From: Agrococcus sp. SGAir0287
Lineage (GTDB): Bacteria; Actinomycetota; Actinomycetes; Actinomycetales; Microbacteriaceae
Length of the DNA stretch: 64,000 bases
Direction: 5' to 3'
Assembly: GCF_005484985.1 (NCBI RefSeq)
Contig: NZ_CP027942.1
Coordinates: forward strand, 1,922,001 to 1,986,000
Part shown: in pieces, positions 45,110 to 54,355 of the stretch
How positions within the stretch are numbered: the first letter of the stretch is position 1
Layout: the number at the start of each line of letters is the position of its first letter
Position numbers and translations under genes: made by a program
The notes under the pieces: model-generated
What the model was told of the DNA's origin: nothing
The model's input: only the letters and a program-made list of their open reading frames with translations
Database searches by the model: none

Positions 45110-45138
45110 GACGTCTCCTTAGCGTTTCGTGGTGCAGG

Positions 45139-45876
45139 TCAGTGGGTGATGAGCTTCGAAAGGAAGTCCTTCGCACGATCCGTCTGCGGGTTCGTGAAGA
45201 ACTCCTCCGGCGTGCGGTCCTCGAGCACCTCGCCGTCGGCCATGAAGACGACGCGGTCGGCGGCCTTGCGGGCGAAGCCCATCTCGTGCGTGACGACGAT
45301 CATCGTCATGCCGTCCTTCGCGAGGCCGATCATGACGTCGAGGACCTCGTTGATCATCTCGGGGTCGAGCGCCGAGGTCGGCTCGTCGAAGAGCATGACC
45401 TTGGGCTTCATGGCCAGGGCGCGCGCGATCGCGACGCGCTGCTGCTGGCCGCCGGAGAGCTGGGCGGGGTACTTCGACGCCTGGTGGGCGACGCCGACGC
45501 GGTCGAGCAGCGCCATCGCCTCCTCCTCGGCCTGCTTGCGCGCGACCTTGCGCACCTTGATGGGGCCGAGAGTGACGTTCTCGAGGATCGTCATGTGCGC
45601 GAAGAGGTTGAAGGACTGGAAGACCATGCCGACGTCGGCGCGGAGCGTCGCGAGGCCCTTGCCCTCCTTGGGCAGCGTCTTGCCGTCGATGCGGATGTCG
45701 CCGGACGTGATCGTCTCGAGGCGGTTGATCGTGCGGCACAGCGTCGACTTGCCGGAGCCGGACGGGCCGATGACGACGACGACCTGGCCCTTGTCGACCG
45801 TGAGGTTGATGTCCTTGAGCGCGTGGAACTCGCCGTAGTGCTTCTCGACGCGCTCGATCTCGACCAGAGGCTGCAT
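45139..45876 (-). CDS. gluA: Glutamate-type ABC transporter ATP-binding protein
   Basis: 245 residues. Walker [10 protein letters not shown] at residues 37-45, signature [15 protein letters not shown], Walker [15 protein letters not shown]. Polar amino acid ABC ATPase. ATG 45876 is preferred; an in-frame TTG 4 codons earlier is the alternative and neither has a clear ribosome site. First gene of gluABCD. Confidence 0.92.
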   Translation of the reverse strand: MQPLVEIERVEKHYGEFHALKDINLTVDKGQVVVVIGPSGSGKSTLCRTINRLETITSGDIRIDGKTLPKEGKGLATLRADVGMVFQSFNLFAHMTILENVTLGPIKVRKVARKQAEEEAMALLDRVGVAHQASKYPAQLSGGQQQRVAIARALAMKPKVMLFDEPTSALDPEMINEVLDVMIGLAKDGMTMIVVTHEMGFARKAADRVVFMADGEVLEDRTPEEFFTNPQTDRAKDFLSKLITH

Positions 45877-45991
45877 GGGATCAGTCAAGCAAACCCCGTG
45901 TGTCGCCGATGTTTCGCACGAGCGATCGTCACCGAATGGTTATGGCGACGGCCCAGGTACCTCGATCGTCCGCATGGCCCCTCGTGCGGGA

Positions 45992-46777
45992 TCAGCCGTC
46001 GGCGTGGGCGATCGCCGACTGGTAGAGGCACACGGAGGCCGCGGTGGCGAGGTTCAGCGACTCGGCGCGCCCGTAGATCGGCACGCGGACGGGCAGGTCG
46101 GCGAGGGCGAGGGATGCGACGTCGAGCCCGCGCGCCTCGTTGCCGAACAGCCACGCGGTCGGGCGTGCGAGCCGCTCGCGCACATGGGGCGCGGTGAGCT
46201 CGTCGCCGGAGACGTCGGCCGCGAGCACCTGCAGGCCGCGCTGGTGCGCCGCGAGCACGGCGTCCTCAGTCGAGACGCCCACCGCGTGCGGGATGTGGAG
46301 GATCGAGCCCGTCGTCGCGCGCACGACCTTCGGGTTGTACGGGTCGACGCTCGAGCGCGTCACGACGACGGCGTCGGCACCCGCCGCGTCCGCCACGCGG
46401 AGGATGGTGCCGAGGTTCCCCGGATCCTGCACCTCGTGGAGGATCGCGACGAGCGTCGCGCGCTCGAGCGCCCGCTCGAGCGTCGTGGGCTGCTGCCTGC
46501 ACACTGCGACGACCCCCTGCGGGCGCACGGTGTCGCTCATCGCGGCGAGGGCGCGCTCCCCTACGAGCTCGAGGGCGTCGCCGAGGGATGCGGCGAGGTC
46601 GCCGTGGCGGTCGACGAAGGCCGTCGTCGCGAACGCCTCGACGATCGCGTCGGCGGCGATCGCCTCGCGCAGGGCGTTCGGGCCCTCCAACAGGAACAGC
46701 CCGGTCTCCGACCGGGCTGCTCGCTGCTGGAGTCTCGACGCCGCACGCACGCGCTCGTGGCGTGGGCTCTCGATCAT
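45992..46777 (-). CDS. TrmH/SpoU-family RNA 2'-O-methyltransferase
   Basis: 261 residues. An N-terminal substrate-binding region ([19 protein letters not shown]) precedes the SPOUT knot with [26 protein letters not shown] and [19 protein letters not shown]. Methylates a ribose in rRNA or tRNA; the target is not evident. It follows rplT by 8 bases in the infC-rpmI-rplT operon, the order frequently seen in actinobacteria. Confidence 0.9.
   Translation of the reverse strand: MIESPRHERVRAASRLQQRAARSETGLFLLEGPNALREAIAADAIVEAFATTAFVDRHGDLAASLGDALELVGERALAAMSDTVRPQGVVAVCRQQPTTLERALERATLVAILHEVQDPGNLGTILRVADAAGADAVVVTRSSVDPYNPKVVRATTGSILHIPHAVGVSTEDAVLAAHQRGLQVLAADVSGDELTAPHVRERLARPTAWLFGNEARGLDVASLALADLPVRVPIYGRAESLNLATAASVCLYQSAIAHADG
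46697..46719 (-). promoter_or_regulatory. Hairpin inside the 5' part of the methyltransferase gene
   Basis: 10-bp perfect stem (CAGCCCGGTC and complement) with a 3-base loop, about 60 bases into the coding sequence and 67 bases after the rplT stop, followed on the minus strand by TTCCTGTTGG. Possibly the attenuating terminator of the ribosomal protein operon placed within the next gene. Confidence 0.4.
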
Positions 46778-46785
46778 GGGGTGCG

Positions 46786-47172
46786 CTACGCGGCGCTCTT
46801 CGGGGCCGACGTGTCGGCGGGCAGCGCCGCCTTCGCCGTCTCGACGAGCGAGGCGAACGTCGCGGGCTCGTTGACCGCGAGGTCCGCGAGGATGCGGCGG
46901 TCGACCTCGACGCCCGCCAGGTTCAGACCCTGGATGAGGCGGTTGTAGGTCAGGCCGTTCTGGCGCGACGCGGCGTTGATGCGCTGGATCCACAGGCGAC
47001 GGAACTCGCCCTTCTTCGCGCGACGGTCGCGGTACGCGTAGACGAGGGAGTGGGTGACCTGCTCCTTCGCCTTGCGGTAGAGGCGCGACCGCTGACCGCG
47101 GTAGCCCTCTGCGCGCTCGAGGATGACTCGACGCTTCTTGTGGGCGTTGACTGCCCGCTTGACACGTGCCAT
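46786..47172 (-). CDS. rplT: Ribosomal protein L20 (bL20)
   Basis: 128 residues. Starts [18 protein letters not shown] and contains [20 protein letters not shown], the L20 pattern. Assembly protein of the 50S subunit. Part of infC-rpmI-rplT. Confidence 0.97.
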   Translation of the reverse strand: MARVKRAVNAHKKRRVILERAEGYRGQRSRLYRKAKEQVTHSLVYAYRDRRAKKGEFRRLWIQRINAASRQNGLTYNRLIQGLNLAGVEVDRRILADLAVNEPATFASLVETAKAALPADTSAPKSAA

Positions 47173-47198
47173 TGCTGTTCTCCTACGTTCCTACGCGC

Positions 47199-47393
47199 TC
47201 AGCGACCGAGCAGCTTCTTGACGACCTTGGCGTCGGCGGGCGCCAGGACCTTGTCCTTGTTGAGGCGGCGCGTCTGGACCGACGACTTCACCTCGAGGTT
47301 GTGGCGCATGCCGGCCTGCTGCTTGCGGATCTTGCCGCTGCCGGTGACCTTGAAGCGCTTCTTCGCACCGGAGTGCGTCTTCTGCTTGGGCAT
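47199..47393 (-). CDS. rpmI: Ribosomal protein L35 (bL35)
   Basis: 64 residues, starts [20 protein letters not shown] and ends KKLLGR, typical bL35. Lies 8 bases after infC. Confidence 0.97.
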   Translation of the reverse strand: MPKQKTHSGAKKRFKVTGSGKIRKQQAGMRHNLEVKSSVQTRRLNKDKVLAPADAKVVKKLLGR

Positions 47394-47401
47394 GGATGCT
47401 C

Positions 47402-48496
47402 CTACTTCGATGCGGGCTTGGCGGCAGGGGCTGCCGGCTTGGCCGCGGGCTTGGCGGCAGCGGGTGCTGCCGGCTTCGCCGCGGAGGCTGCGGGCTTCGC
47501 AGCGGACGCGGCTGGCTTCTTGGGGCTCGCCTTCTCGGGCGCGGGGGCGTCGGCAGCGGGCTTGGCAGCTGCTGCGGACGGGGCGGAGGCGGGCTTGGCA
47601 CCGAGCATGCGCGCGGCGGCCGAGGCCGCGGCTCCCGGACGCGCCGCCGGCGCCTGCGGCGCGCCGGAGCCGGAGCCCTGACGCGGCGTGCGCGGCTCGC
47701 GGGGCTCCCGCGACTCGCTGCGCTCGGCGCGGTCCTCGCGATCGCGACGCGGCGGACGGTCGTCACGGTCGCGGTCGCGCCCACCGCGCGACGGACGCGA
47801 GGAGGCCTGCTGGTTGGCCAGGCGCGCCGCCCGCGTCTCGCGCACCGGCTCGACGGCGCGAGCGGGACGCTGCGCCTCGATGGCGGCCTGCCGTGCGGCC
47901 TGCTCCTCGGCGGCGAGGCGGCGCTTCTCCTGCTCAGCCTCGCGCTGCGCCTGACGCGCGGCGTTCTGCTCAGCCTTCGCGTCGCTCTTGGAGCGCACCG
48001 GACCCACGATCATCGTCATGTTGCGGCCGTCCTGCGTCGGACGGTTCTCGACGACGCCCCACTCGGCGATGTCCTCCGCGAAGCGCTGCAGGAGCCGCAC
48101 GCCCATCTCGGGACGCGACTGCTCGCGACCGCGGAACAGGATCATCGCCTTGACCTTGTCGCCATCCTGCAGGAAGCCCTCGGCACGCTTGCGCTTGGTC
48201 TCGTAGTCGTGCTCGTCGATCTTCAGGCGGAAGCGGACCTCCTTGAGGACCGTGTTCGCCTGGTTGCGACGAGCCTCCTTGGCCTTCTGCGCCTGCTCGT
48301 ACTTGAACTTGCCGAAGTCCATGATCTTGGCGACGGGCGGACGAGAGCCGGGCGCGACCTCGACGAGATCGAGATCCGCCTCGCGTGCGAGACGCAGCGC
48401 AGCCTCGACGCTCACGATGCCGACCTGCTCGCCACTGGGGCCGACGAGGCGGACTTCGGGGACGCGGATGCGCTCGTTGATGCGGGGATCGCTGAT
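47402..48496 (-). CDS. infC: Translation initiation factor IF-3 with ATC start and long C-terminal tail
   Basis: 364 residues if translation starts at ATC 48496. The AGGAG 6 bases upstream and the start of homology ([18 protein letters not shown]) both point to this ATC; the only ATG lies 25 codons earlier without homology. A rare start is the known feedback control of infC, since IF3 rejects non-AUG starts. N- and C-domains occupy residues 1-175; a further 185 residues are first Arg/Asp/Glu-rich and then Ala/Pro/Lys-rich (repeats like [10 protein letters not shown]). Ordinary IF3 is about 180 residues. Confidence 0.92.
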   Translation of the reverse strand: MSDPRINERIRVPEVRLVGPSGEQVGIVSVEAALRLAREADLDLVEVAPGSRPPVAKIMDFGKFKYEQAQKAKEARRNQANTVLKEVRFRLKIDEHDYETKRKRAEGFLQDGDKVKAMILFRGREQSRPEMGVRLLQRFAEDIAEWGVVENRPTQDGRNMTMIVGPVRSKSDAKAEQNAARQAQREAEQEKRRLAAEEQAARQAAIEAQRPARAVEPVRETRAARLANQQASSRPSRGGRDRDRDDRPPRRDREDRAERSESREPREPRTPRQGSGSGAPQAPAARPGAAASAAARMLGAKPASAPSAAAAKPAADAPAPEKASPKKPAASAAKPAASAAKPAAPAAAKPAAKPAAPAAKPASK

Positions 48497-48542
48497 GTGA
48501 TGCTCCTGGTGCTTCGAATCGATGGCACGGACGAGGAGCCTT

Positions 48543-48562
48543 CGGGTCGCGAACGCGACCCG
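48543..48562 (-). promoter_or_regulatory. Hairpin in the infC leader
   Basis: 8-bp stem CGGGTCGC with complement and a GAAC/GTTC loop, about 47 bases upstream of the infC start. May serve leader-mediated control of the operon. Confidence 0.4.
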
Positions 48563-48677
48563 GCTCGGCACCCGCTGCCGTCACCGGCGGGGCGCCTGGA
48601 CCCGGTAGCCTGGATGAGCGGCTGCGGGTGGGAGAGACTCCACTTCCATGAGCCTGGGCGAGCCCAGACCAACGGCC

Positions 48678-48683
48678 AGCATA
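48678..48683 (-). promoter_or_regulatory. Candidate -10 box of infC-rpmI-rplT
   Basis: TATGCT on the minus strand, giving a leader of about 175 bases. The -35 region is weak (TGGCCC, 18 bases upstream). Confidence 0.4.
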
Positions 48684-48728
48684 GCAGAGGCCCGCGACGA
48701 CGGGCCAGCGTCACGAGGGGACCCATCG

Positions 48729-49064
48729 GTGCAGGACGACGACCTGACGCGCGACATCGCAGAGGTGCCCGCGGTCGAGCTCATCAACACGGTGGCGATC
48801 CACCTGCTGAGCGCCGCCGCGGTGAAGCTGGGCCTCGGCGACGGGCCCGACGCGCAGACCGAGGTCGACCTCGACGAGGCGCGGAAGCTCATCAACGCGC
48901 TCGCCGGCCTCGTCACGGCCGCAGCGCCCGAGGTCGGCAGCATCCACGCCGCTCCCCTGCGCGACGGCCTGCGCTCGGTGCAGCTCGCCTTCCGCGAGGC
49001 CTCCGCGATCCCCGACGCGCCCGGCAAGGGTCCGGGCGAGCGGTTCACCGGCTCCGTCGTCTGA
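48729..49064 (+). CDS. DUF1844 family protein
   Basis: 111 residues from GTG 48729. The segments VPAVELINTVAIHLLSAAAV, EARKLINALAGLVTAAAPEV, LRDGLRSVQLAFREAS and the ending GKGPGERFTG follow DUF1844, a small helical family that lies next to infC in many actinobacteria. Function unknown. The frame is open to ATG 48648, but that start overlaps the likely infC promoter and lacks homology. Divergent from infC. Confidence 0.8.
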   Translation: MQDDDLTRDIAEVPAVELINTVAIHLLSAAAVKLGLGDGPDAQTEVDLDEARKLINALAGLVTAAAPEVGSIHAAPLRDGLRSVQLAFREASAIPDAPGKGPGERFTGSVV

Positions 49065-49077
49065 GGCTCGACCGCGC

Positions 49078-49890
49078 TCAGCGCGTGCGGTAGACCGCGA
49101 CGTGCGGGCCGGACGCGATGCGCGTCGGCTGCGCGAGCCACACCACCTCGATCGCGACGTCCGTCACGGCGTCCTGCCACGCGGCGCGCCGCGCGCCGAT
49201 GCCGGCGACGGCGTGCTCGAAGGCCGCTTGGACCGCGCCGCGGTCGACGCCGGGCGACGCGACGGCCCGCACCTCGAGCTCCCGTCCGCGCAGCCGAGAG
49301 GTGGGATCCGCGTCGGCGAGCGCCACCGCCTCGATGCCGTCGAGGGCCGCGAGCGGCGCGACGATCTCGGCCTGCACGACGGGATGCTCGTGCGGCGGCA
49401 GCCACGGCTCGCCCGTGAGCAGGGCGACGAGCGCGCTGCGGCGCAGCACGACCTCGGTGGACGATCCCGGGTCGACGACGATGCGTCCGGCGTCCTCGAG
49501 CGCCGCCGCCGCGCAGCGCTCGATCGACGCGGGCACGGGCCTCGCGTCCGGGCGCCACGCGCGCATCGCCTCAGCGCTCGACGTCATCGGCAGGATCGGG
49601 GCGCCGTCGGGACCCGCGACCGCCACGATCGACAGCTCCTGGCTCTTGTCGATCGTGCGCCCCTCGACCGTCGCCGTGTCGCCGGCCTCCGCGACGAGCG
49701 GCACGAGCAGCCGCGAGCCGCGCAGCGCCTCGACGACGGCGTCCACGGTCGCCTCGCCCGCAGCCAGGGCCGTCGCGGCGGACACGAACGCCGGCGGCGC
49801 GCTGCCGTCGTCGTCGGCGTAGGCCGTGTCGTGGTGCTGGAACGAGCGGCCGGCCCACGGCCTGCCGGCGGAGTCGCCCCGGCCGCTCAC
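49078..49890 (-). CDS. SseB-family protein
   Basis: 270 residues, cytosolic. N-terminal SseB-like domain with [14 protein letters not shown] and [14 protein letters not shown] (about 55-125), then [21 protein letters not shown], and a C-terminal domain that resembles the SseB C-terminal module. The name comes from a Salmonella effector, but in actinobacteria the gene accompanies histidine biosynthesis and its role is unknown. The GTG overlaps the hisA/priA stop (GTGA). Confidence 0.78.
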   Translation of the reverse strand: MSGRGDSAGRPWAGRSFQHHDTAYADDDGSAPPAFVSAATALAAGEATVDAVVEALRGSRLLVPLVAEAGDTATVEGRTIDKSQELSIVAVAGPDGAPILPMTSSAEAMRAWRPDARPVPASIERCAAAALEDAGRIVVDPGSSTEVVLRRSALVALLTGEPWLPPHEHPVVQAEIVAPLAALDGIEAVALADADPTSRLRGRELEVRAVASPGVDRGAVQAAFEHAVAGIGARRAAWQDAVTDVAIEVVWLAQPTRIASGPHVAVYRTR

Positions 49891-50636
49891 TTCCCCGCGA
49901 CGTCGAGCGCCGCCTTGAGGGTGAAGTTGCCGGCGTAGAGCGCCTTGCCGACGATCGCGCCCTCGATGCCGATCGGCACGAGCTGGCGCAGCGCCGCGAT
50001 GTCGTCGAGGCTCGACACGCCACCCGAGGCGACGATCGGCCGGTCGGTGCGCTCGGCGATCTGCCGCAGCAGGTCGACGTTCGGGCCGTTCAGCATGCCG
50101 TCCTTCGTCACGTCGGTCACGACGTAGCGGCTGCACTCGGCCTCCTCGAGGCGCTCCAGCACCTCCCAGAGGTCGCCGGAGTCCTGCGTCCAGCCGCGGG
50201 CGGCGAGCGTCGTGCCGCGCACGTCGAGGCCGACGGCGATCTGGTCGCCGTACTCGGCGATGACGTGCGCCGTCCACTCCGGGTTCTCGAGCGCGGCGGT
50301 ACCGAGGTTGATGCGCTTCGCGCCCGTCTCGAGCGCCGCCTCGAGCGAGCGGTCGTCGCGGATGCCGCCCGAGAGCTCGATCTGCGCGTCGCCGCGCACG
50401 GCCTTGATGACCTTCTTGATGGCGCCGCGGTTCTCGCCGCGCCCGAAGGCGGCGTCGAGGTCGACGAGGTGGATCCACTCCGCGCCCTGGCGCACCCAAT
50501 CGAGCGCCGCGTCGACGGGGCTGCCGAACGACTGCTCCGTGCCGGCCTTGCCCTGCGTCAGGCGCACGGCCTTGCCGCCGGCGACGTCGACGGCGGGCAG
50601 CAGCGTCAGGTGAGGAGCCTGCGAGAAGTCGGTCAT
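49887..50636 (-). CDS. hisA: Phosphoribosyl isomerase A (HisA, probably bifunctional HisA/TrpF)
   Basis: 249 residues, (beta/alpha)8 barrel with [49 protein letters not shown] and [10 protein letters not shown]. Isomerises ProFAR in histidine synthesis. Actinobacterial members (PriA) often also do the TrpF reaction; the [11 protein letters not shown] loop is like that of PriA. Ends in an overlap with the SseB-like gene. Confidence 0.93.
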   Translation of the reverse strand: MTDFSQAPHLTLLPAVDVAGGKAVRLTQGKAGTEQSFGSPVDAALDWVRQGAEWIHLVDLDAAFGRGENRGAIKKVIKAVRGDAQIELSGGIRDDRSLEAALETGAKRINLGTAALENPEWTAHVIAEYGDQIAVGLDVRGTTLAARGWTQDSGDLWEVLERLEEAECSRYVVTDVTKDGMLNGPNVDLLRQIAERTDRPIVASGGVSSLDDIAALRQLVPIGIEGAIVGKALYAGNFTLKAALDVAGK

Positions 50637-50670
50637 GGTTCGCTTTCTTCGATCGTGCGACGAGGGGATG

Positions 50671-51309
50671 CTACGCGTCGCGCAGGGAGTCGACCCAGTT
50701 GGTCAGCAGGCGCACGCCCGCCTCCCCCGACTTCTCGGGGTGGAACTGCGTCGCGCTCAGCGGGCCGTTCTCCACGGCCGCGAGGAAGCGCTCGCCGTGC
50801 TCGGCCCACGTCGTGATGGGCCTGGCGATGCGCGGATGCGGGTCGATGAGCCACTCGGTCGCCGCGTACGAGTGGACGAAGTAGAACCGCTCGTCCTCGA
50901 TGCCCGCGAAGAGCCTCGATCCCTCGCCCGTCGCGACCGTGTTCCAGCCCATGTGGGGCAGCACGTCGGCCTCGAGCCTGCGCACGGTGCCCGGCCACTC
51001 GCCCAGCGCCTCCGTCTCGTCGCGCCCCTCGAGCCCGCGCTCGAAGAGCACCTGCATGCCGACGCAGATGCCCAGCACGGGGCGACCCCCCGAGAGCCTC
51101 CTGCCGATGAGCTCGCCGCCGCGCACGGCGTCGATGCCCGCCATGCACGACGCGATCGAGCCGACGCCGGGCACGACGAGGCCGTCGGCCTCCATGATCG
51201 TGGCGCGATCGGCGGTGAGCGTCACCGACGCCCCGGCGGCCTCGAGGGCCTTCGCGGCCGAGTGCACGTTGCCCATGCCGTAGTCGAGCAACGCGACGGT
51301 GGCGCTCAG
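50671..51309 (-). CDS. hisH: Imidazole glycerol phosphate synthase glutaminase subunit
   Basis: 212 residues if started at CTG 51309. Class I amidotransferase with [10 protein letters not shown] (nucleophile Cys82 in this numbering) and a QFHPEKSG His/Glu pair. Supplies ammonia to HisF. The first canonical-type start is a TTG at 51291, which would cut off the first beta strand ([10 protein letters not shown]). The CTG overlaps the hisB stop as CTGA, like the ATGA/GTGA junctions elsewhere, and has GAAGGG 6 bases upstream. HisF is not in the window. Confidence 0.88.
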   Translation of the reverse strand: MSATVALLDYGMGNVHSAAKALEAAGASVTLTADRATIMEADGLVVPGVGSIASCMAGIDAVRGGELIGRRLSGGRPVLGICVGMQVLFERGLEGRDETEALGEWPGTVRRLEADVLPHMGWNTVATGEGSRLFAGIEDERFYFVHSYAATEWLIDPHPRIARPITTWAEHGERFLAAVENGPLSATQFHPEKSGEAGVRLLTNWVDSLRDA

Positions 51310-51902
51310 AGCGCGCCCTTCGTCGACGGGATGCCGGTCACGCGCGGGTCGGGCTCGACGGCGACGCGCAGGGCGCGCGCGAAGGCCTTCATCTCCGCCT
51401 CGGCGACGTGATGCGGATCGCGGCCGCCGAGCACGTCGACGTGCAGCGTCATGCGGGCGTTGTACGCGATCGCCTCGAAGACGTGGCGCACGAGCGATCC
51501 CGTGAAGTGCCCGCCGATCCGGTGCAGCTCGAAGCCCGCGGGCTCGCCCGCGTGCACGAGGAAGGGGCGGCCGGAGAGGTCGACGACGGCGCGCGCGAGC
51601 GCCTCGTCGAGAGGCACGGTCGCGTCGCCGTAGCGGCGGATGCCCGACTTGTCGCCGAGCGCCTCGCCCAGCGCGAGCCCCAGGCAGATGGCCGTGTCCT
51701 CGACCGTGTGGTGCGCGTCGATGTCCGTGTCGCCGGAGGCCGTCACGCGCAGGTCGATGAGCGAGTGCTTCGACAGCGCCGTCAGGAGGTGGTCGTAGAA
51801 CGGCACGGTCGTCGAGATCTCGCTCGAGCCGGTGCCGTCGAGGTCGAGCTCGAGCTCGATGGTGGACTCGCTCGTCGTGCGGGCGATGCGTGCGGTGCGC
51901 AT
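51306..51902 (-). CDS. hisB: Imidazoleglycerol-phosphate dehydratase
   Basis: 198 residues, monofunctional. Metal-binding motifs [13 protein letters not shown] and DAHHTVEDT plus GRPFLVH are conserved. Dehydrates IGP to imidazole acetol phosphate. ATG 51902 has its own TAGGAT box 7 bases upstream, overlapping the end of hisC. Confidence 0.94.
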   Translation of the reverse strand: MRTARIARTTSESTIELELDLDGTGSSEISTTVPFYDHLLTALSKHSLIDLRVTASGDTDIDAHHTVEDTAICLGLALGEALGDKSGIRRYGDATVPLDEALARAVVDLSGRPFLVHAGEPAGFELHRIGGHFTGSLVRHVFEAIAYNARMTLHVDVLGGRDPHHVAEAEMKAFARALRVAVEPDPRVTGIPSTKGAL

Positions 51903-51909
51903 GGATTCG

Positions 51910-51915
51910 ATCCTA
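51910..51915 (-). promoter_or_regulatory. -10 box of hisB (leaderless type)
   Basis: TAGGAT, 7 bases before the ATG at 51902, across the hisC stop codon. Confidence 0.4.
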
Positions 51916-53001
51916 CGGTCGTGCGGCGGGCGCCAGACGCGCCACGGATGCGAGGAACGCGTCGGTCTCCTCCGGCGTCCCCGCGGTCACGCGCAGCGTG
52001 CGCGGGATGCCGACGTCGCGCACGAGCACGCCGTCGGCGAGCAGCGCCTCGAACGCCGCGCGCGGATCCGAGACGCCGCCGAAGAGCACGAAGTTCGCAT
52101 CCGACGGGTACGGCTCGAAGCCGAGGCCCGCGAGCTCGCCGACGATGCGGTCGCGCTGCTCGCGCAGCTCGTCGACGCGGGCGAGCATCGTCGGCGCGTG
52201 CCGCAGCGCCGCGAGGGCGGCCGCCTGGGTGAGCGCCGACAGGTGATACGGGAGCCGCACGAGCCGCAGCGCGTCGACGACCGCGGGATCGGCGGCGAGG
52301 TAGCCGACGCGGACGCCCGCGAACGCGAAGGCCTTGCTCATGGTGCGCGAGACGACGAGGCGCTCGAAGCGCGGCAGCAGTGCGAGGGCCGTCCGCGACC
52401 GATCGTGCGCGAACTCGGCGTACGCCTCGTCGACGAGCACGATGCCGCGTGCAGCCGCGCATGCCGCCTCGACGACGTCGAGGCCGAGCGGCGTGCCCGT
52501 GGGGTTGTTCGGCGCGCACAGGAACACGAGGTCGGGATCGTGCCGCTCGATGGCCTCGACGACGGTGGCGGCGTCGAGGGTGAAGTCGGCGGCGCGCGGC
52601 TCCGCGACGTACGCCGCACCCACGCCCTGCGCGAGCAGCGGGTACATCGAGTAGGTCGGCGCGAACGACAGCAGGGTGCGCCCGGGCCCGCCGAAGGCCT
52701 GCAGCACGTGCTGCAGCACCTCGTTGGATCCGTTCGCCGCCCAGATCGACGCGGCCCCGAGCCCGTGGCCGAGGTAGTCGGCGAAGGCCTCGCGCAGCTC
52801 GGTGAACTCGCGATCCGGGTATCTATGCACGCCGGCGATCGCGTCGCGCACCGACGCGACGACGTCGTCGACGACGACATCCGCGATCGGGAAGGCGTTC
52901 TCGTTCACGTTGAGCCGCACGGGCACGTCGAGCTGCGGCGCCCCGTAGGGCACGCGGCCGACGAGGTCCGCGCGGAGCGGCAGATCGTCGAGCGAGGTCA
53001 C
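51913..53001 (-). CDS. hisC: Histidinol-phosphate aminotransferase
   Basis: 362 residues, fold type I PLP enzyme. [36 protein letters not shown] and the PLP lysine in [17 protein letters not shown] are visible. Transaminates imidazole acetol phosphate. GTG 53001 has a TAGGCT box 6 bases upstream. hisD, usually upstream in this phylum, is absent here. Confidence 0.94.
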   Translation of the reverse strand: MTSLDDLPLRADLVGRVPYGAPQLDVPVRLNVNENAFPIADVVVDDVVASVRDAIAGVHRYPDREFTELREAFADYLGHGLGAASIWAANGSNEVLQHVLQAFGGPGRTLLSFAPTYSMYPLLAQGVGAAYVAEPRAADFTLDAATVVEAIERHDPDLVFLCAPNNPTGTPLGLDVVEAACAAARGIVLVDEAYAEFAHDRSRTALALLPRFERLVVSRTMSKAFAFAGVRVGYLAADPAVVDALRLVRLPYHLSALTQAAALAALRHAPTMLARVDELREQRDRIVGELAGLGFEPYPSDANFVLFGGVSDPRAAFEALLADGVLVRDVGIPRTLRVTAGTPEETDAFLASVARLAPAARP

Positions 53002-53007
53002 CGCTCC

Positions 53008-53013
53008 AGCCTA
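53008..53013 (-). promoter_or_regulatory. -10 box of hisC (leaderless type)
   Basis: TAGGCT, 6 bases before the GTG at 53001. Confidence 0.5.
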
Positions 53014-53052
53014 GGCGCGCCAGGATGCGCCACCGCGCGGCCCTGACGCGAC

Positions 53053-53083
53053 CGCGCCCCGTCCCGGATCGGGACGGGGCGCG
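53053..53083 (-). terminator. Terminator of the LysM gene
   Basis: 13-bp perfect GC stem (GCGCCCCGTCCC and complement with one more pair outside) and 5-base loop, 14 bases after the LysM gene stop; no U-tract. Confidence 0.65.
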
Positions 53084-53096
53084 TGCGATGGCCTGC

Positions 53097-53426
53097 TCAG
53101 CGGGTGTACTCGGCGGGGATCGCGAGCTCCTGACCGGGCTGGATCGCGCCGCCGATGCCGTTGATGCGCTGGATGTCGGCGATGACCTCGCGCGGGTCGA
53201 CGTCGGGGGCGACGACCTCGGCGATCGACCAGAGCGTCTCACCCGGCTGCACGACGACCGTCTCGTGCGACACCTCGACGGCCGTCTGGCCGGCGATGGC
53301 GGTCGTCGCCTGCAGGACGCCGAGCCCGCCGAGGGCGAGCACGGGCGCGGCGACGACGATGGCGAGCGCACGTCGTCCGCGCGCCGTGATGCGCAGTGCC
53401 GGGGCCTGGGTGGCGATCGCGGTCAT
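53097..53426 (-). CDS. LysM-domain membrane protein divergent from lexA (SOS-linked)
   Basis: 109 residues. Cytosolic N-terminus, one membrane segment at about 19-45 and an external LysM peptidoglycan-binding domain at 56-104 (VVVQPGETLWSIAE; INGIGGAIQPGQELAIP). Start fixed by GAGGAG 6 bases before ATG 53426. In mycobacteria the divergent neighbour of lexA is Rv2719c (ChiZ), a DNA-damage-induced LysM protein affecting division, and in corynebacteria divS has this place; the same role is inferred here. Its promoter overlaps a LexA-like box. Confidence 0.8.
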   Translation of the reverse strand: MTAIATQAPALRITARGRRALAIVVAAPVLALGGLGVLQATTAIAGQTAVEVSHETVVVQPGETLWSIAEVVAPDVDPREVIADIQRINGIGGAIQPGQELAIPAEYTR

Positions 53427-53498
53427 GGTCTGCTCCTCGTCTGCGTCGGATCGCGGGTGCGGCGCTCGGCCGGGAGCGTCGCACCCGCGTTCCATGAT

Positions 53499-53530
53499 TC
53501 GAACGTACATTCGGATCATCCGTTCGTCAA
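53499..53530 (-). promoter_or_regulatory. Promoter of the LysM gene with overlapping LexA-like box
   Basis: -35 TTGACG (53525-53530), 17-base spacer, -10 TACGTT (53502-53507). A box TCGAAC-GTAC-ATTCGG (53499-53514) covers the -10; it matches the actinobacterial SOS consensus TCGAAC-N4-GTTCGA at 10 of 12 fixed positions. Further TCGAAC half-sites occur nearer lexA at 53565-53570 and 53607-53612. Confidence 0.65.
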
Positions 53531-53668
53531 GAGCCCGATTGCCCTGGATTCCCGGACGACACGCTCGAACACCCGTACCCTTCGGACCATGCCGTCGGAT
53601 ACGCTTTCGAACGAGACAGAGTCAATCGGCGACCACCGACACGGTCGTCGGCGAGAGGACGACGGGCC

Positions 53669-54298
53669 ATGGCACAGCGGCAGCTGACCGAGAAGCAGAC
53701 GGCGATCCTGCGCTGCATCCAGGAATCCGTGCGACAGCGGGGCTACCCGCCGAGCTATCGCGAGATCGGCGACGCCGTGGGCCTCTCCTCGCTCTCGAGC
53801 GTCACGCACCAGCTCGGGCAGCTCGAGCTCGCCGGCGCCATCCGCCGCGACCCGGCGCGGCCGCGCGCCATCGAGGTGCTCGTCGAGGCCGACGACCCGG
53901 CGGACGCGGCGGGCACGGATCCGACGGCCTACGTGCCGCTCGTCGGCCGCATCGCCGCCGGCGTGCCGATCACCGCCGAGCAGCAGGTCGAGGAGATCTT
54001 CCCCCTGCCGCGCTCCCTCGTCGGCTCGAGCCAGGACCTCTTCATGCTCAAGGTCGTCGGCGACTCGATGATCGACGCCGCGATCTGCGACGGCGACTGG
54101 GTCGTCGTTGCGCAGCAGTCGACCGCCGAGAACGGCGACATCGTCGCGGCGATGCTCGACGAGGAGGCGACGGTCAAGGTGTTCCGTCAGCGCGACGGCC
54201 ACACGTGGCTGCTGCCGCGCAACTCGGCGTTCGAGCCCATCCTCGGCGACGAGGCCGTCGTGCTCGGTCGCGTCGTCGCGGTGCTGCGCTCCGTCTGA
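53669..54298 (+). CDS. lexA: SOS repressor LexA
   Basis: 209 residues. Winged HTH at the N-terminus ([23 protein letters not shown]), self-cleavage site Ala97-Gly98, catalytic Ser133 (GDSM) and Lys170 (ATVKVF). Represses DNA-damage genes until RecA promotes autoproteolysis. Single plus-strand gene between the LysM gene and the convergent hflX. Confidence 0.96.
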   Translation: MAQRQLTEKQTAILRCIQESVRQRGYPPSYREIGDAVGLSSLSSVTHQLGQLELAGAIRRDPARPRAIEVLVEADDPADAAGTDPTAYVPLVGRIAAGVPITAEQQVEEIFPLPRSLVGSSQDLFMLKVVGDSMIDAAICDGDWVVVAQQSTAENGDIVAAMLDEEATVKVFRQRDGHTWLLPRNSAFEPILGDEAVVLGRVVAVLRSV

Positions 54299-54307
54299 CG
54301 CCCACGT

Positions 54308-54349
54308 GCGAGGAGGCCGGTCGGGATCGATCCCGACCGGCCTCCTCGC
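54308..54349. terminator. Bidirectional terminator between lexA and hflX
   Basis: Perfect 42-base palindrome: 19-bp stem beginning GCGAGGAGGCCGGTCGGGA with a TCGA loop. It lies 9 bases after the lexA stop and 7 bases after the hflX stop on the other strand. Confidence 0.85.
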
Positions 54350-54355
54350 GTCTCG

